Assembly (NCBI RefSeq): GCF_014839805.1 | Contig: NC_051120.1 | Span: forward strand, 12,152,001 to 12,216,000 | From: Manduca sexta | Lineage: Eukaryota > Arthropoda > Insecta > Lepidoptera > Sphingidae | Direction of reading: 5' to 3' | Length of the DNA stretch: 64,000 nt | Part shown: piece after piece, positions 62,372-64,000 of the stretch | How positions within the stretch are numbered: the stretch's first letter is position 1 | Layout: every line of letters begins with the position of its first letter | Made by a program: the position numbers and the translations under genes | Notes under the pieces: generated by a model | What the model saw: the letters and a program-made list of their open reading frames with translations, nothing else | Database searches by the model: none | What the model was told of the DNA's origin: nothing

Positions 62372-62873
62372 ACTAGCTTCCGCCCGCAGCTTCGCCCGCG
62401 TGGATTTCGGGTTTCAAAAATGGAGAAGGTGCTCAATTTGTCGGGATGTTTTTTTAATTTATGGTGGTATGCAGGTGGTCCGATTGTCCGGTCAGGGTCT
62501 GATGATGGGATCCTGGTGAAATCGAAGGAACTTTTAACCATTAAGGTTGCACACGAAATGACGGAAGCTTAAAAAATGGAGTAACTTCTCCCGTTTTCCC
62601 AACATTTTCCATCACTGCTATGCTCCTATTAATTGTAGCGTGATGAAAAGTATACTATAACCAGCTCAGGAGTATGAAAAATAATTGTACCAAGTTAAGT
62701 TAAAATCCGTCGAGTAGTTTTTGTTTCTATAACGGTTATACAGACAGACAGACAAAAATTTTACTAATTGCATTTTTAGCATCAGTATCGATCCCTAATC
62801 ACCCCCAGTTATTTTGGAAATATATTTCATGTACAGAATTGACCTCTCTACAGATTTATTATAAGTATAGATA
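62372..62873 (+). mobile_element. Lepidopteran dispersed repeat (actagcttccgcccg ... ataagtatagat)
   Basis: Starts actagcttccgcccgcagct tcgcccgcgtgg, has an internal cagacagacagacaaaaatt and gcatcagtatcgatccctaa, and ends ctacagatttattataagta tagat. I recognise these start and end words from a repeat family scattered through many Lepidoptera. No coding capacity seen. It begins about 95 bp after the LINE tail. Class uncertain. Confidence 0.65.
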
Positions 62874-63199
62874 TGCAAAAGTAGCTCAAGAATTGTCCAT
62901 AACGAAAATATGCATTTTAAAGTAAAACAAAAGAAATAATATCGTGAAGCCAACCAAATAACTAATGATATATTAAATTTTGTGACTGTTCAATTTAGTC
63001 GGGTCCGCGATATCACTTTTGTTGAGTTTCAGAACGCGACATTAAGTACATTATTATATTCTGTGCTCCAACGCACACTGCTTTGATGTTAGGAACACAC
63101 CTACATTGCTTAGACAACAGTGAACTTTATACAATAGCAATAAAGCTCAAATTGACTCTACGTATTAGTTAGAAAACGTTTCTATGGGAAATAGAAAAA

Positions 63200-63364
63200 T
63201 GCTGTTTTGAGGATTTTCCCGGCAATTATTCGAATTTTTCTCACCTTTTAAACCTTCCCTAGACCTCCACGAATAATTCAAGACCAAGATAAGATAAATC
63301 CGTTCAGCCGTTCTCGAGTTTTAGCGAGACTAACGAACAGCAATTCATTTTTATATATATAGAT
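63200..63364 (+). mobile_element. 3' portion of a second lepidopteran dispersed repeat
   Basis: Contains ctcaccttttaaaccttccc, agacctccacgaataattca, ccgttcagccgttctcgagt and gcaattcatttttatatata tagat, the 3' portion of another common lepidopteran repeat family. The 5' boundary is unclear. Confidence 0.6.
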
Positions 63365-63583
63365 AATATATTTTATTTTACGAATATTTGTTATCTGATA
63401 ATTTTCTTGAAATATCAGCCTTCGGAAAACTCTGCTTACCGATTATTAATTGTAGGTAATAGGTAAAGAAAATATTCACAAGTGTCGGTTATATCACAGT
63501 TCACAAGTACAAATATCGCAACATGTGGTCGTTGTGGTGCCCTCCTGTGACGTCAACAATGTGCGTGTGACGTGAGACCGCAG

Positions 63584-63630
63584 GCGCGGGCGAGGCGCGG
63601 GCGAGGCGCGGGCGAGGCGCGGGCGAGGCG
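63584..63630 (+). repeat. GC-rich 11-bp tandem repeat, 4 copies
   Basis: gcgcgggcgag at 63584, 63595, 63606 and 63617, identical, then gcggcg. Inside a CpG-rich island at about 63570-63690. Confidence 0.92.
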
Positions 63631-64000
63631 GCGCGCGCTCCGGGCGCGCGGCGGACACTACTCGGCGCGCGCCCGGCGCCGGCACCGCGCGCATACGCAC
63701 CTATATTTCATTACTACAAACTGGTATTACACAATCCAACCCCATTTTCACTTTACCGTCAATGAAATAAGGTTCATACTGGAGCGATACGCGAATCACT
63801 TGTGACGTAATGCAACTGAAGAACAAACAGATGGGACACGAATATTTTCATAGAATCAGAAATAGACGCAAACACGGTAGAAGTAGGATGCGAGCGGCGA
63901 CTTGTGTCGTTTCCTTATAGGGAGATGTCTTCAGCCGCGCGCGGCACGGAACAGCACCGGCGTTGTCCGCTGTATTTATATTCACGTGTAATGCAAGTTC

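Larger units (their letters stand above)
62874..64000. other. Right end of window, repeats and a CpG-rich island
   Basis: Holds the second dispersed-repeat 3' end (63200-63364), the 11-bp tandem repeat and CpG-rich DNA (63570-63690), then AT-rich sequence and a GC-rich patch at 63885-63970. No exon recognised. Confidence 0.5.

Overview
This is a window of an insect nuclear genome, most likely from a butterfly or moth (Lepidoptera). The evidence is an AT-rich background with GC-rich islands, large introns, several tRNA-headed SINEs and dispersed repeats that I recognise as characteristic of Lepidoptera, and a LINE whose ORF1 combines a PHD-like finger with a C-terminal domain related to the baculovirus FP protein. 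There is no bacterial operon, CRISPR array or integrated virus. Species cannot be told from the sequence alone.

The only host gene I can support is on the minus strand: five exons at 54919-54809, 53849-53673, 53600-53330, 6784-6696 and 3517-3419. All have GT/AG borders and compatible phases (0/0, 0/0, 0/1, 1/0, 0/0), and together they encode 249 residues. The product is a spectrin repeat, a low-complexity Ala/Thr/Ser-rich hinge, and the start of another spectrin repeat. The layout and residue pattern fit the repeat 19 - hinge 3 - repeat 20 part of dystrophin (Dys). Both gene ends lie outside the window. One intron is 46.5 kb (6785-53329) and falls exactly inside the hinge. It makes up most of the window and contains mainly transposon remnants, SINEs, hairpins and GC-rich islands.

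Upstream of the first visible exon, and in the opposite orientation (plus strand), lies a CR1/Jockey-type LINE at about 57.4-62.3 kb. It has an intact ORF1 and an ORF2 (endonuclease plus reverse transcriptase) broken by small indels. A 674-bp pogo-type DNA transposon remnant (60928-61601) sits inside ORF2, flanked by a TA duplication, and carries the tail of its own transposase. Further right are two ends of lepidopteran dispersed repeats and a GC-rich 11-bp tandem repeat.

Other mobile DNA in the long introns includes a 260-bp palindromic MITE with a TTA duplication (54086-54345) and a diverged relative at 34197; a 154-bp hAT-type MITE with an imperfect 8-bp duplication (11175-11328); a 355-bp terminal-inverted-repeat element with internal 12-bp tandem repeats (51754-52108); tRNA-derived SINEs at 42306-42665 (plus) and 32278-32504 (minus) with tail fragments at 26195 and 30568; and the 3' end of an RTE-like LINE at 28245-28460. 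The points I find most worth following are a (TG)10 tract set directly against a dystrophin 3' splice site, a triplet repeat coding for the hinge, the hinge-splitting giant intron as a possible home for an internal promoter, and the nested LINE/pogo structure.
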